The position numbers and the translations under genes were made by a program. 5,687 nt of DNA from Bacteroidota bacterium (lineage in GTDB: Bacteria > Bacteroidota > Bacteroidia > B-17B0 > Aurantibacillaceae): positions 1-5,687 of the forward strand of contig JANYGR010000219.1 of the NCBI GenBank assembly GCA_025359355.1, read 5' to 3'. Below are positions 1 to 5,631 of the stretch, one piece after another. The notes beneath the pieces were generated by a model. It was not told where the DNA came from and searched no databases. It saw nothing but the letters and a program-made list of their open reading frames with translations. Positions within the stretch are counted from its first letter, which is position 1. Each line of letters opens with the position of its first letter.

Positions 1-194
1 AAGGATTAGGAAAAATAGATAGGCTATTTTCATCTTCTAATAATTGTTCAATACCTGTAGTTTGCGTTACACTTACATCATCAATCCGAAAGCAGGTAGC
101 ATTTTATGGATTGATGATGTAAGTGTAACGCAAACTACAGGTATTGAACAATTATTAGAAGATGAAAATAGCCTATCTATTTTTCCTAATCCTT
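1..194. repeat. perfect 87-bp inverted repeat with 20-base loop, at the window edge
   Basis: Bases 1-87 are the exact reverse complement of 108-194; bases 88-107 form the loop. The right arm is the genuine-looking coding copy: on the + strand it reads WIDDVSVTQTTGIEQ and runs into a T9SS sorting domain. The left arm is the same coding sequence mirrored on the minus strand. A perfect palindrome through protein-coding sequence, placed exactly at base 1 of the window, is the usual look of a fold-back artefact (self-primed hairpin, chimeric amplification or an assembly turn-round at a contig end). A real biological palindrome is possible but less likely, because it would mirror a conserved protein motif without divergence. 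Bases 1 to about 88 should not be trusted as genomic context. Confidence 0.95.
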
Positions 195-406
195 CTAATG
201 GTGTCTTCTCTATTAATCAACAAGCTAATTTCAATAAACCACAAACCATCGAAATTTATAATTTGCTTGGCGATAAAATATATACATCGACCACTAACAA
301 AACGAAAGTCAATAACATCAATATATCCGATTCACCTAAAGGAATCTATTTCGTAAAATTAATTGATGGAGAAAAAACAAGTACTAAAAAAATTATTGTT
401 CAATAG
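89..406 (+). CDS. C-terminal fragment of a T9SS-secreted protein (type A sorting domain)
   Basis: This is the 3' end of a larger gene for an exported or surface-anchored protein. The reliable part begins at the loop of the inverted repeat and ends with TAG at 404-406, about 105 codons. The first 15 or so residues (AGSILWIDDVSV) look like the last strand of a beta-sandwich or carbohydrate-binding-like module, common just before a sorting domain. Then come a short linker (GIEQLLEDEN), the signature SIFPNPSNGVF, a central IEIYNLLGDKI strand, and the terminal KGIYFVKL and KKIIVQ. This is the order seen in the type A Por/T9SS C-terminal domain, which is recognised at the outer membrane and usually removed. 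The frame can be extended back to a TTG at 44, but those codons lie in the mirrored arm and I regard that start as spurious. The catalytic or binding part of the protein is missing, so its function cannot be told. Confidence 0.85.
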   Translation, partial: KAGSILWIDDVSVTQTTGIEQLLEDENSLSIFPNPSNGVFSINQQANFNKPQTIEIYNLLGDKIYTSTTNKTKVNNINISDSPKGIYFVKLIDGEKTSTKKIIVQ

Positions 407-436
407 TATTAATATTAAACGATTTAATCCTAAAAT

Positions 437-469
437 AAAATCCCCATCAAGTATCTTGATGGGGATTTT
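437..469. terminator. bidirectional rho-independent terminator between convergent genes
   Basis: A 15-bp perfect stem (437-451 with 455-469), with a TAT loop and a GC-rich centre (CCCC/GGGG), is flanked by A-rich sequence on the left and a T run on the right. It can therefore stop transcription from both sides: the T9SS gene ending at 406 on the + strand, and the SDR gene ending at 498 on the minus strand. Confidence 0.9.
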
Positions 470-497
470 TATATAGCATTTATTTGAGTCGAATGAA

Positions 498-1283
498 CTA
501 TGGTCTTGGGAACATCTTATCTAATAAGGTATCGCGGAATTTACGTGGTAATAGTTTGCTTAAAATTACTAAACTATTCACATCGCCAGAAGGAACAATT
601 AAATATTTTTTATGTCCTTGAGCTTGGTTTAAAATTTTAGCTGCAACAACTTCAGCCTTCATCGTTTTACGAGGCGAACCTGTTTTCATCCACTCTGGAG
701 AGTTTTTAACTTCTTCGTGAAACTGCGGTGTATCCATATCGCCAGGCGTAGCAGTATATACATTAATGCCTTTGCTTAATAATTCGCGACGAAGAGATTC
801 GCCAAAATTAATAATACCAGCTTTAGCAGCACAATACATTGAATAGCCTGCTGCACCCATTAATCCAAAGCCAGAAGAAATCATTAAAACTTTTGATCCT
901 GATTTTAATAAAGGTAAAAATATATGAGCTGATAAAATAGTTCCCCATAAATCCACTTCTAAATCTTGTTTCATTTCTGCACCACTCGTGTAATCAGAAA
1001 CTAATTTAGTTGTTACACTTCCAGCATTTAATACTAAGTAATCGATGTTTGTAAACTCTGCTTTTACTTGATTGGCCGCTTCTTTTAAGCCCGCTTCATT
1101 GGTAATATCACAAGATATGCCTTTAGCTGTAACGCCCATTGCCTTTAAAGATTCAACGGCTTTATTAATTTTTTCTTGATTACGTGCCATTATAACTACG
1201 TTATAACCTTGCTTACCCAAGTTTTGAGCCAATGCTAATCCTAGTCCTGATGAGCCTCCTGTAACTAATGCTGTTTTTTTCAT
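498..1283 (-). CDS. SDR reductase resembling 3-ketodihydrosphingosine reductase (KDSR)
   Basis: A 261-residue classical short-chain dehydrogenase/reductase. Visible motifs are the Rossmann glycine loop TGGSSGLG (8-15), Arg34 just after beta-2 (favouring NADPH), Asp59, NAG (86-88), the catalytic pair Ser137 and Tyr150-x3-Lys154 (YCAAK), and PG at 180-181. The stretch PGDMDTPQFHEE (180-191), followed by a spaced Ser-Pro, closely resembles the region after PG in eukaryotic KDSR/Tsc10 proteins (DTDTPGF..E, then KP). This is the best specific hint that it reduces the 3-keto group of a long-chain alpha-oxoamine. It lies 17 bases after the alpha-oxoamine synthase on the same strand and is the last gene of the operon, so it would act on that enzyme's product. 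No signal peptide or clear membrane helix is visible, unlike the eukaryotic enzyme; the C-terminus is only moderately hydrophobic. A general 3-oxoacyl reductase is the main alternative. Confidence 0.8.
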   Translation of the reverse strand: MKKTALVTGGSSGLGLALAQNLGKQGYNVVIMARNQEKINKAVESLKAMGVTAKGISCDITNEAGLKEAANQVKAEFTNIDYLVLNAGSVTTKLVSDYTSGAEMKQDLEVDLWGTILSAHIFLPLLKSGSKVLMISSGFGLMGAAGYSMYCAAKAGIINFGESLRRELLSKGINVYTATPGDMDTPQFHEEVKNSPEWMKTGSPRKTMKAEVVAAKILNQAQGHKKYLIVPSGDVNSLVILSKLLPRKFRDTLLDKMFPRP

Positions 1284-1300
1284 GTGTTGATATTATGGTT

Positions 1301-2605
1301 TTATTTTAATAAAAAATCAAATTTTTCTGCTGCTTTGATAATAACGTCAGCTGCTTTTTGTAATTGTTCGTGCGTATGTTCTGATGTGATAAACATTCTG
1401 ATACGAGCTTCGTTACGCGGTACCGCAGGAAACTGAATGATACTTGTATCTAAGCCAGCACGTTGTAAAAAATCGTTTAACCCTAAAGTTTTACTTTCTG
1501 CTCCAAAATGAACAATCACAACCCATGCATCACCTTCGCTTAATTTTACTTTTCCGTCTAATAAACCTCTGAAAAAAGTAGCGTTTGATTTTAAGCGCTT
1601 TCTTCTTTCGTCGCCTAATGGTCCATTCGCTAATTCAATTACTTTCACCATTCCGCCTGTAACAGCAGGGTCTAAAGCGCAAGAGAACATACGGCATCTT
1701 GCATACCAGTTCATGTATTTAATAATTTCTTTTTTTGCATACACTGCACCACCAACACCACCAAAGGCTTTACTAAATGTCATTACGTATAAATCAACAT
1801 CAGCTAAAACGCCTTGTTGTTCGCATACGCCGCGTCCGTTATCACCAGCTACTAAAGCCGAGTGAGCTTCGTCAACTAAAGTAAAGGCGCCATATTGTTT
1901 AGCTAATCTTACTACTTCTTTTAAATTTCCGTAATCGCCATCTCCACTATAAATTCCTTCTACACAAATTAATACACGGGTAAAATCGTCGCATTTTTCT
2001 TTTAATAATTCTTCTAAATGTGCCATATCATTATGTCTGAAGAACGACATGTCACCACCAGATAATTTAGCACCTTCTACAATTGACATGTGAGAATTAG
2101 CATCCATTATTACTTGATGGCCTGGTTTAATAAATGCAGAGATAGCACCTAAATTTACACTGTAACCAGCAGTAAATAAGGAAACACCACGATCTGGTAA
2201 ATCAAAAAACTTTTCTAAAGCTTGCTCTAATTGTTTATGGATTGTGTAAGTTCCGCTAATAACAGGCGAACTAGAAGCTCCCAAACCATATTTAGCCACA
2301 GCATCTTGAGCTGCTTTTATAACATCAGGATGATAACTTAATCCTAAATAATTATAACTTGATAAATTAACGACGTGAACAATTTCTCCGTTTTCGCGCT
2401 CCAAATCTGTTTCAGTCGTTTGTGTACCTGAACGAGCAGCCTCAAACGTGTACATTTTTTTTTCATTTAATGTATCTACATATTCAGAAAATAATTCCAT
2501 TTCTTCTAAATCTGCCGACATGTTCATCATAAACATATCGTATGTATAACTCGAAAAATTTTCTCTAACGTGTTTCACTAAGCTTTCATCAAGAGTATTT
2601 GCCAT
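1301..2605 (-). CDS. alpha-oxoamine synthase, serine palmitoyltransferase-like (PLP)
   Basis: A 434-residue fold-type I PLP enzyme of the alpha-oxoamine synthase family (SPT, KBL, BioF, ALAS), catalysing decarboxylative condensation of an amino acid with an acyl thioester. Motifs in order: NLSSYNYLGL (80-89), NSHMS with PLP-stacking His172, EGIYSGDGD (216-224), DEAHS with Asp245 and His248, the Schiff-base lysine Lys279 in TFSKAFGG, and PRNEARIR (396-403), where the last Arg (403) matches the carboxylate-binding Arg of the family. The N-terminal arm before NLSSYNYLGL is about 79 residues, longer than in KBL or BioF. Between an ACP gene and a KDSR-like gene, it most likely uses an acyl-ACP to make a 3-keto sphingoid-like base. 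Serine (sphinganine), cysteate (capnine/sulfonolipid), glycine or alanine are all possible co-substrates; the sequence does not decide. BioF is unlikely because no biotin genes are nearby. Confidence 0.88.
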   Translation of the reverse strand: MANTLDESLVKHVRENFSSYTYDMFMMNMSADLEEMELFSEYVDTLNEKKMYTFEAARSGTQTTETDLERENGEIVHVVNLSSYNYLGLSYHPDVIKAAQDAVAKYGLGASSSPVISGTYTIHKQLEQALEKFFDLPDRGVSLFTAGYSVNLGAISAFIKPGHQVIMDANSHMSIVEGAKLSGGDMSFFRHNDMAHLEELLKEKCDDFTRVLICVEGIYSGDGDYGNLKEVVRLAKQYGAFTLVDEAHSALVAGDNGRGVCEQQGVLADVDLYVMTFSKAFGGVGGAVYAKKEIIKYMNWYARCRMFSCALDPAVTGGMVKVIELANGPLGDERRKRLKSNATFFRGLLDGKVKLSEGDAWVVIVHFGAESKTLGLNDFLQRAGLDTSIIQFPAVPRNEARIRMFITSEHTHEQLQKAADVIIKAAEKFDFLLK

Positions 2606-2632
2606 AAGTAGTTGATTTTTATATGTTAGTAT

Positions 2633-2671
2633 AATTTAAAAATCCAACGTTGTTAGTTGGATTTTTAAATT
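2633..2671 (-). terminator. intra-operon hairpin, possible attenuator or partial terminator
   Basis: A 16-bp perfect stem (2633-2648 with 2656-2671) with a 7-base loop lies 5 bases past the stop of the FabL-like gene and 27 bases ahead of the synthase start. On the minus strand the descending arm carries a T5 run followed by AAATT, so it is terminator-like, but the core (CCAAC/GTTGG) is less GC-rich than the two flanking terminators. Only about 27 bases remain for a separate promoter before the synthase. I therefore favour partial termination, mRNA end protection or processing that sets the ratio of ACP and SDR to synthase, rather than a full stop. Confidence 0.6.
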
Positions 2672-2676
2672 TTGTA

Positions 2677-3501
2677 TTATGCTGTTTTTAATTTCTTTTT
2701 TTGTGATCTGGTATAGATTTCCATTAAGTTATCGAAGAAGCTTGTTCCTTTATCAACCGTGATAATCTGTCCGCTAATGGTATCGCAATAGCCAGAACAT
2801 AAACCTACAATAGCTTCTGCTAATTCGATTGGTTCAATCCAGTAATTGTCGGGTACATATTTAGCAGCAAATTCAACTAAATCTTTTCCAAATGTATTTT
2901 CAAATAATTTAGTTTTAATAGCACGAGAACGAACGGCATTAATAACCACGCCGTGCTTACGTAAACGGTAATTGATGTATTTTACAAATACTTCCATCAC
3001 TGTTTTTGAAGCTGCTACATAATCGTAACCTATCGAATAGTTTACTGGACCTGTAGAAGAAACGCCCATAATGTATTTAGGGTATTTACCAAATGTATTA
3101 AAGATCTCCTTAGTATAAGATACCATCGGGAAACTTGAATACGAAATACTTTGCTTCAATCCTTTTAAGGTATAATCTTCAAAAGCATTAATTACCATGG
3201 CTCCCGATACATTACTGATAAAAATATCAATGCCTGTAAAACCTTGTGATTTTAATTCTTGTAATAATGCTTTTGTGTCTTCGTTTTTAGAAACGTCGGC
3301 ATTTAAATAAATAGGTTTAAGTGCTTTTTTCTCTGCAAATGCAGCATTGATAGCCGCTTCATCATGGTCGCCCCAATTATAGGTTAATACACATTGTGCC
3401 CCTCTTTTACCAAAAGACAAGCCTGTTTCTAAACCTATACCTCTTGTGCCACCTGTGATAAGCACTACTTTGCCTGTAAAATCTAAAAAAGAATCAGTCA
3501 T
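2677..3501 (-). CDS. FabL-like SDR, putative enoyl-ACP reductase (paralogue A)
   Basis: A 274-residue SDR. It has the glycine loop TGGTRGIG (16-23), FISNVSG (94-100) in place of NAG, SST (148-150), and Tyr159 seven residues before Lys166 (YDYVAASK). A Tyr-x6-Lys spacing is the hallmark of enoyl-ACP reductases of the FabI/FabL type, whereas ketoreductases have Tyr-x3-Lys; at the x3 position here there is Val. The wider pattern (SSTGP, AVRSRAIKT, a late SGQIITVDKG) follows Bacillus FabL (enoyl-ACP reductase III). The expected role is NAD(P)H-dependent reduction of a 2-enoyl chain on the neighbouring ACP. It starts 8 bases after the ACP stop, so the two are probably translationally coupled. The C-terminus ends in a basic KKKLK tail. 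A paralogue lies across the divergent promoter at 4742-5545. A specialised carbonyl reductase is the alternative. Confidence 0.75.
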   Translation of the reverse strand: MTDSFLDFTGKVVLITGGTRGIGLETGLSFGKRGAQCVLTYNWGDHDEAAINAAFAEKKALKPIYLNADVSKNEDTKALLQELKSQGFTGIDIFISNVSGAMVINAFEDYTLKGLKQSISYSSFPMVSYTKEIFNTFGKYPKYIMGVSSTGPVNYSIGYDYVAASKTVMEVFVKYINYRLRKHGVVINAVRSRAIKTKLFENTFGKDLVEFAAKYVPDNYWIEPIELAEAIVGLCSGYCDTISGQIITVDKGTSFFDNLMEIYTRSQKKKLKTA

Positions 3502-3509
3502 CGTATTAA

Positions 3510-3749
3510 TTACTTAGCGTTTGCTACAAATTTATCAACTAAACCAGCGATATTTTTGATGTCAGATAATTCAGTACGAGGTATTTTTACTTTTAATTCA
3601 CGCATAGATCCAGATACGATTTCAACGATATCTAAGCTATTAGCGCCATAATCCATAAACGTTTTTTGTTCTTCGATTTTTTCAGTAATACCTGGTACAG
3701 ATTTCACTAAGTGCTTTTCAATAACGGCTAAAATTTCTTGTCTTTCCAT
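3510..3749 (-). CDS. acyl carrier protein, resembling beta-branching donor ACPs
   Basis: A 79-residue stand-alone carrier protein, the usual length of a single ACP. The phosphopantetheine attachment serine is Ser38 in DYGANSLDIVEIV. GANS in place of the GADS of fatty-acid AcpP, together with SMRELKVKIPRTELSDIKNIAGLVD (written here as two joined motifs: SMRELKVKIP at 48-57, then RTEL and KNIAGLVD), is reminiscent of AcpK-type donor ACPs of polyketide HCS cassettes. This fits the PksI-like gene next door. It is the first gene of the minus-strand operon. It would carry the acyl chain worked on by the SDRs and the crotonase and hand it to the alpha-oxoamine synthase; dedicated ACPs next to such synthases are known from bacterial sphingolipid loci. 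The ACP assignment is very secure, the subtype moderate. No phosphopantetheinyl transferase is in the window. Confidence 0.92.
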   Translation of the reverse strand: MERQEILAVIEKHLVKSVPGITEKIEEQKTFMDYGANSLDIVEIVSGSMRELKVKIPRTELSDIKNIAGLVDKFVANAK

Positions 3750-3791
3750 TTTAAATAATTGTATTGTTTTGGTTAATTTTTATTAAGGGAG

Positions 3792-3799
3792 CAAATTTA
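3792..3799 (-). promoter_or_regulatory. candidate Bacteroidota -7 element for the ACP/synthase operon
   Basis: On the minus strand this reads TAAATTTG, an exact match to the TAnnTTTG consensus of the Bacteroidota primary sigma factor. Transcription would start near 3785, giving a leader of roughly 35 bases before the ACP start at 3749. I find no convincing TTTG -33 element at the usual distance, so the call is tentative. Confidence 0.4.
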
Positions 3800-3926
3800 A
3801 TAAATTTTACATAATAACCTTGATAGATTAAAAAAATATATACTCTCTAATTTTTAGTTATAAACAGTTTTACCCTTTGATTGTTTAATTATATGAGTAC
3901 AAATTAGCTAGAATTAATAATTTTAT

Positions 3927-3934
3927 TATTTTTG
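3927..3934 (+). promoter_or_regulatory. candidate Bacteroidota -7 element for the crotonase/SDR operon
   Basis: Reads TATTTTTG, an exact TAnnTTTG match. It would start a transcript near 3941 with a leader of about 50 bases before the ATG at 3991. The nearest TTTG upstream (3876-3879) is too far away to be its -33 partner, and T-rich sequence makes chance matches likely, so confidence is limited. Confidence 0.4.
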
Positions 3935-3990
3935 CTCTCTTATTTTGTAGTTAAAATTTATATCTTGATTACAAATTAACTCTAAAAACG

Positions 3991-4755
3991 ATGGATTTTT
4001 TTAAAAATCATAGCCTTGTAACCTTAACCGCCGATGAAGCGGGTATTGTTACCATGCAAATGAAGGATGTGAAAGGTAAAAATGGCTTAACTCCCCATTT
4101 TATAGAAGAGTTAATTGCCTGCATTACAGAGGTAAAAAACAATGAAACCTTTAAGGTTCTTATTATGATGGGCACTACTGATGTTTTTAATTCAGGGGCT
4201 GATTTAGATACGTTAGTTAAGCTTTGTAAAAAAGAAATTAAGCCGGTAGATATTATATTATCAAAAATGATGTTAGATATTCCCATCCCTGTTATTGCAG
4301 CAATGGAAGGACATGCTATTGGCGGCGGATTAGCTTTAGGTTTATGTGGAGACATCGCTATTTTGGCCGAAGAAAGTCGCTATGGTTGCTCATTTATGAA
4401 TATGGGTTTTACACCCGGCATGGGAATTACTAAATTAATGGAACATTACATGTCGCCAGCTATTGCACAGGAAATGCAGTACACAGGCATGTTTTATCAA
4501 GGCCGACACTTAATAGGAAAAACAAACTTCAATTATATATTACCAAAAGCGGAAGTGTTGGACAAAGCACAGCAATTAGCGGAAGCCATGTCGGATAAGC
4601 CACGTAAGGCATTATCGGTATTGAAAAGATACCAAAGCATGACGCGTCGTAAAACCTTTGAAGAAACTTATAGCATTGAAACTATGATGCATGAGCTTAC
4701 TTTTGATCAAACAGAAATATTAAAAACTATACAAGAAAATTATGTCAAATATTAG
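3991..4755 (+). CDS. PksI/ECH2-type crotonase, putative beta-branching decarboxylase
   Basis: A 254-residue crotonase-fold protein. Oxyanion-hole segments are NSGADL (67-72) and EGHAIGGG (106-113). The two Glu residues of true enoyl-CoA hydratases appear to be absent: LALGLCGD follows GGG, and Asn137 in FMNMGFTPGMG stands where PE is usual. Instead it matches PksI, the ECH2 decarboxylase of the bacillaene HCS cassette. By hand alignment from memory, Lys84 matches PksI Lys80 and His234 in MMHE matches His230, the two residues implicated in PksI catalysis; FTPGMG, LPKAEVLD and KPRKAL are also shared. ECH2 enzymes decarboxylate 3-methylglutaconyl-ACP to 3-methylcrotonyl-ACP or an isomer. It leads a two-gene operon with the second FabL-like SDR, which could reduce that product. 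A related decarboxylase or isomerase acting on another ACP-bound acid is possible. Confidence 0.8.
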   Translation: MDFFKNHSLVTLTADEAGIVTMQMKDVKGKNGLTPHFIEELIACITEVKNNETFKVLIMMGTTDVFNSGADLDTLVKLCKKEIKPVDIILSKMMLDIPIPVIAAMEGHAIGGGLALGLCGDIAILAEESRYGCSFMNMGFTPGMGITKLMEHYMSPAIAQEMQYTGMFYQGRHLIGKTNFNYILPKAEVLDKAQQLAEAMSDKPRKALSVLKRYQSMTRRKTFEETYSIETMMHELTFDQTEILKTIQENYVKY

Positions 4756-5545
4756 TAAACAACGCGTGGTTTTAGTAACCGGCGGTAGCAAAGGAATAGG
4801 AAAAGAAATAGCAATGCAATTTGCCAAGCACGGCGATCAGGTAGTTATTACTTACGGTTGGGGAAGTATCGAAGAAGAAGATATCATTGCAGAGTTTACG
4901 TCTAAAGGGTTACCTGCACCATACATCCGTCAATCAGATGTTATTAATAATGATGATACGAAAGAATTATTAGAAGATATTAAAGCGCGTTTTGGTCGTT
5001 TAGATGTATTTATTTCTAATGTGTCTTTTGCGAATTTGGTGAAAAGTCTTGATGATTATAACGAAGGTTCTTTGCTAAAGAGCATTGAATACAGCTGTTG
5101 GCCAATGGTGGAATACACTCGCCAAATGAAAGCCGTTATTGGAGAATATCCAAAATACGTGATTGCTTTATCATCTCACGGGCCAGATAGATTTCATAAA
5201 AATTATGATTTTGCAGCGGCTACTAAAGCATTAAATGAGGTGTTAGTAAAATACTTGACGTATCATTTTTATGAAGAAGAAGTTATTTTTAATGTCTTAA
5301 GAACACGTCCTGTATTAACCGATTCTTTATTATCAACACTTGGCGATGAGTGGAAAGAGTTTATTGCAAAATATGATATTCCAGGGACTCACATTGAATT
5401 AGAAGAATTTGCTCAATTAGCATACATGATGTGTAGTGGCCTAATGGACGGCATTAGAGGACAAACCATTATTGCTGATAAAGGTTATGATTTTGCTGAA
5501 GGCTTACAGCGTTTATATATGGATCAAGAAGAATTAGGATTGTAG
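4742..5545 (+). CDS. FabL-like SDR, putative enoyl-ACP reductase (paralogue B)
   Basis: A 267-residue SDR, clearly paralogous to the minus-strand gene at 2677-3501: shared features include TYGWGS versus TYNWGD, FISNVS, YPKY before SS, and the YD(F/Y).AA.K segment. The glycine loop is TGGSKGIG (13-20), ISNVS is at 91-95, SSHG at 144-147, and Tyr155 lies seven residues before Lys162, the Tyr-x6-Lys spacing of FabI/FabL enoyl-ACP reductases. The late motif IRGQTIIADKG (238-248) is very close to that of Bacillus FabL. The ATG lies inside the end of the crotonase gene (14-base overlap, different frame), implying translational coupling. The likely job is reducing the alpha,beta-enoyl product of the crotonase on the ACP. 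Paralogue A might cover another chain length, or the two may form a mixed oligomer. Both keep the catalytic residues, so neither looks dead. Confidence 0.75.
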   Translation: MSNISKQRVVLVTGGSKGIGKEIAMQFAKHGDQVVITYGWGSIEEEDIIAEFTSKGLPAPYIRQSDVINNDDTKELLEDIKARFGRLDVFISNVSFANLVKSLDDYNEGSLLKSIEYSCWPMVEYTRQMKAVIGEYPKYVIALSSHGPDRFHKNYDFAAATKALNEVLVKYLTYHFYEEEVIFNVLRTRPVLTDSLLSTLGDEWKEFIAKYDIPGTHIELEEFAQLAYMMCSGLMDGIRGQTIIADKGYDFAEGLQRLYMDQEELGL

Positions 5546-5568
5546 TAAATATAATTCTACAAAAAAAC

Positions 5569-5604
5569 AAAAAGTCCCTTAACTATTTAGTTAAGGGACT
5601 TTTT
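5569..5604. terminator. bidirectional rho-independent terminator closing the cassette
   Basis: A 16-bp perfect stem (5569-5584 with 5589-5604) with loop ATTT has a GTCCC/GGGAC core, an A-rich left flank and a T run on the right. It can end the + strand operon (stop at 5545) and also serves the convergent minus-strand gene ending at 5632. Confidence 0.9.
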
Positions 5605-5631
5605 TATTGGAATGATAATGACTGAGAGTGA

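Larger units (their letters stand above)
3750..3990. promoter_or_regulatory. divergent intergenic promoter region
   Basis: This is the 241-base, very AT-rich gap between the two divergent operons, and the only place where both can start. It has one TAnnTTTG element facing each way (listed separately). I see no open reading frame of interest, no RNA gene and no strong operator palindrome. The bases just before both start codons are A/T-rich without GGAGG-type sites, as usual in Bacteroidota. Confidence 0.7.

Noticed and set aside
44..88. TTG start and N-terminal 15 residues joined to the T9SS fragment
   Set aside because: These codons come from the mirrored left arm of the inverted repeat, so this start is very probably an artefact.
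1..194. Inverted repeat as the end of an insertion sequence or an invertible switch
   Set aside because: There is no transposase or recombinase in the window, the arms are coding sequence mirrored without divergence, and the repeat ends exactly at the window edge.
162..356. 64-residue open frame on the + strand
   Set aside because: It lies wholly inside the T9SS sorting-domain frame, which has strong family motifs; this frame shows none and is a shadow.
1301..2605. 8-amino-7-oxononanoate synthase (biotin synthesis)
   Set aside because: There are no bio genes nearby, the N-terminal arm is long, and the neighbours are an ACP and a KDSR-like reductase, which favours an SPT-like role.
3916..3930. 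AATAAT-TTT-ATTATT palindrome near the + strand -7 element, as an operator
   Set aside because: It is a short, pure A/T palindrome in an extremely AT-rich gap and is expected by chance.
4008..4355. 115-residue open frame on the minus strand
   Set aside because: It is antisense to the crotonase gene over its most conserved part, with no recognisable motif; a shadow of that gene's codon use.
3991..4755. Ordinary fatty-acid beta-oxidation enoyl-CoA hydratase
   Set aside because: The hydratase Glu residues are missing and the sequence matches PksI-type ECH2 motifs; no other beta-oxidation genes are present.
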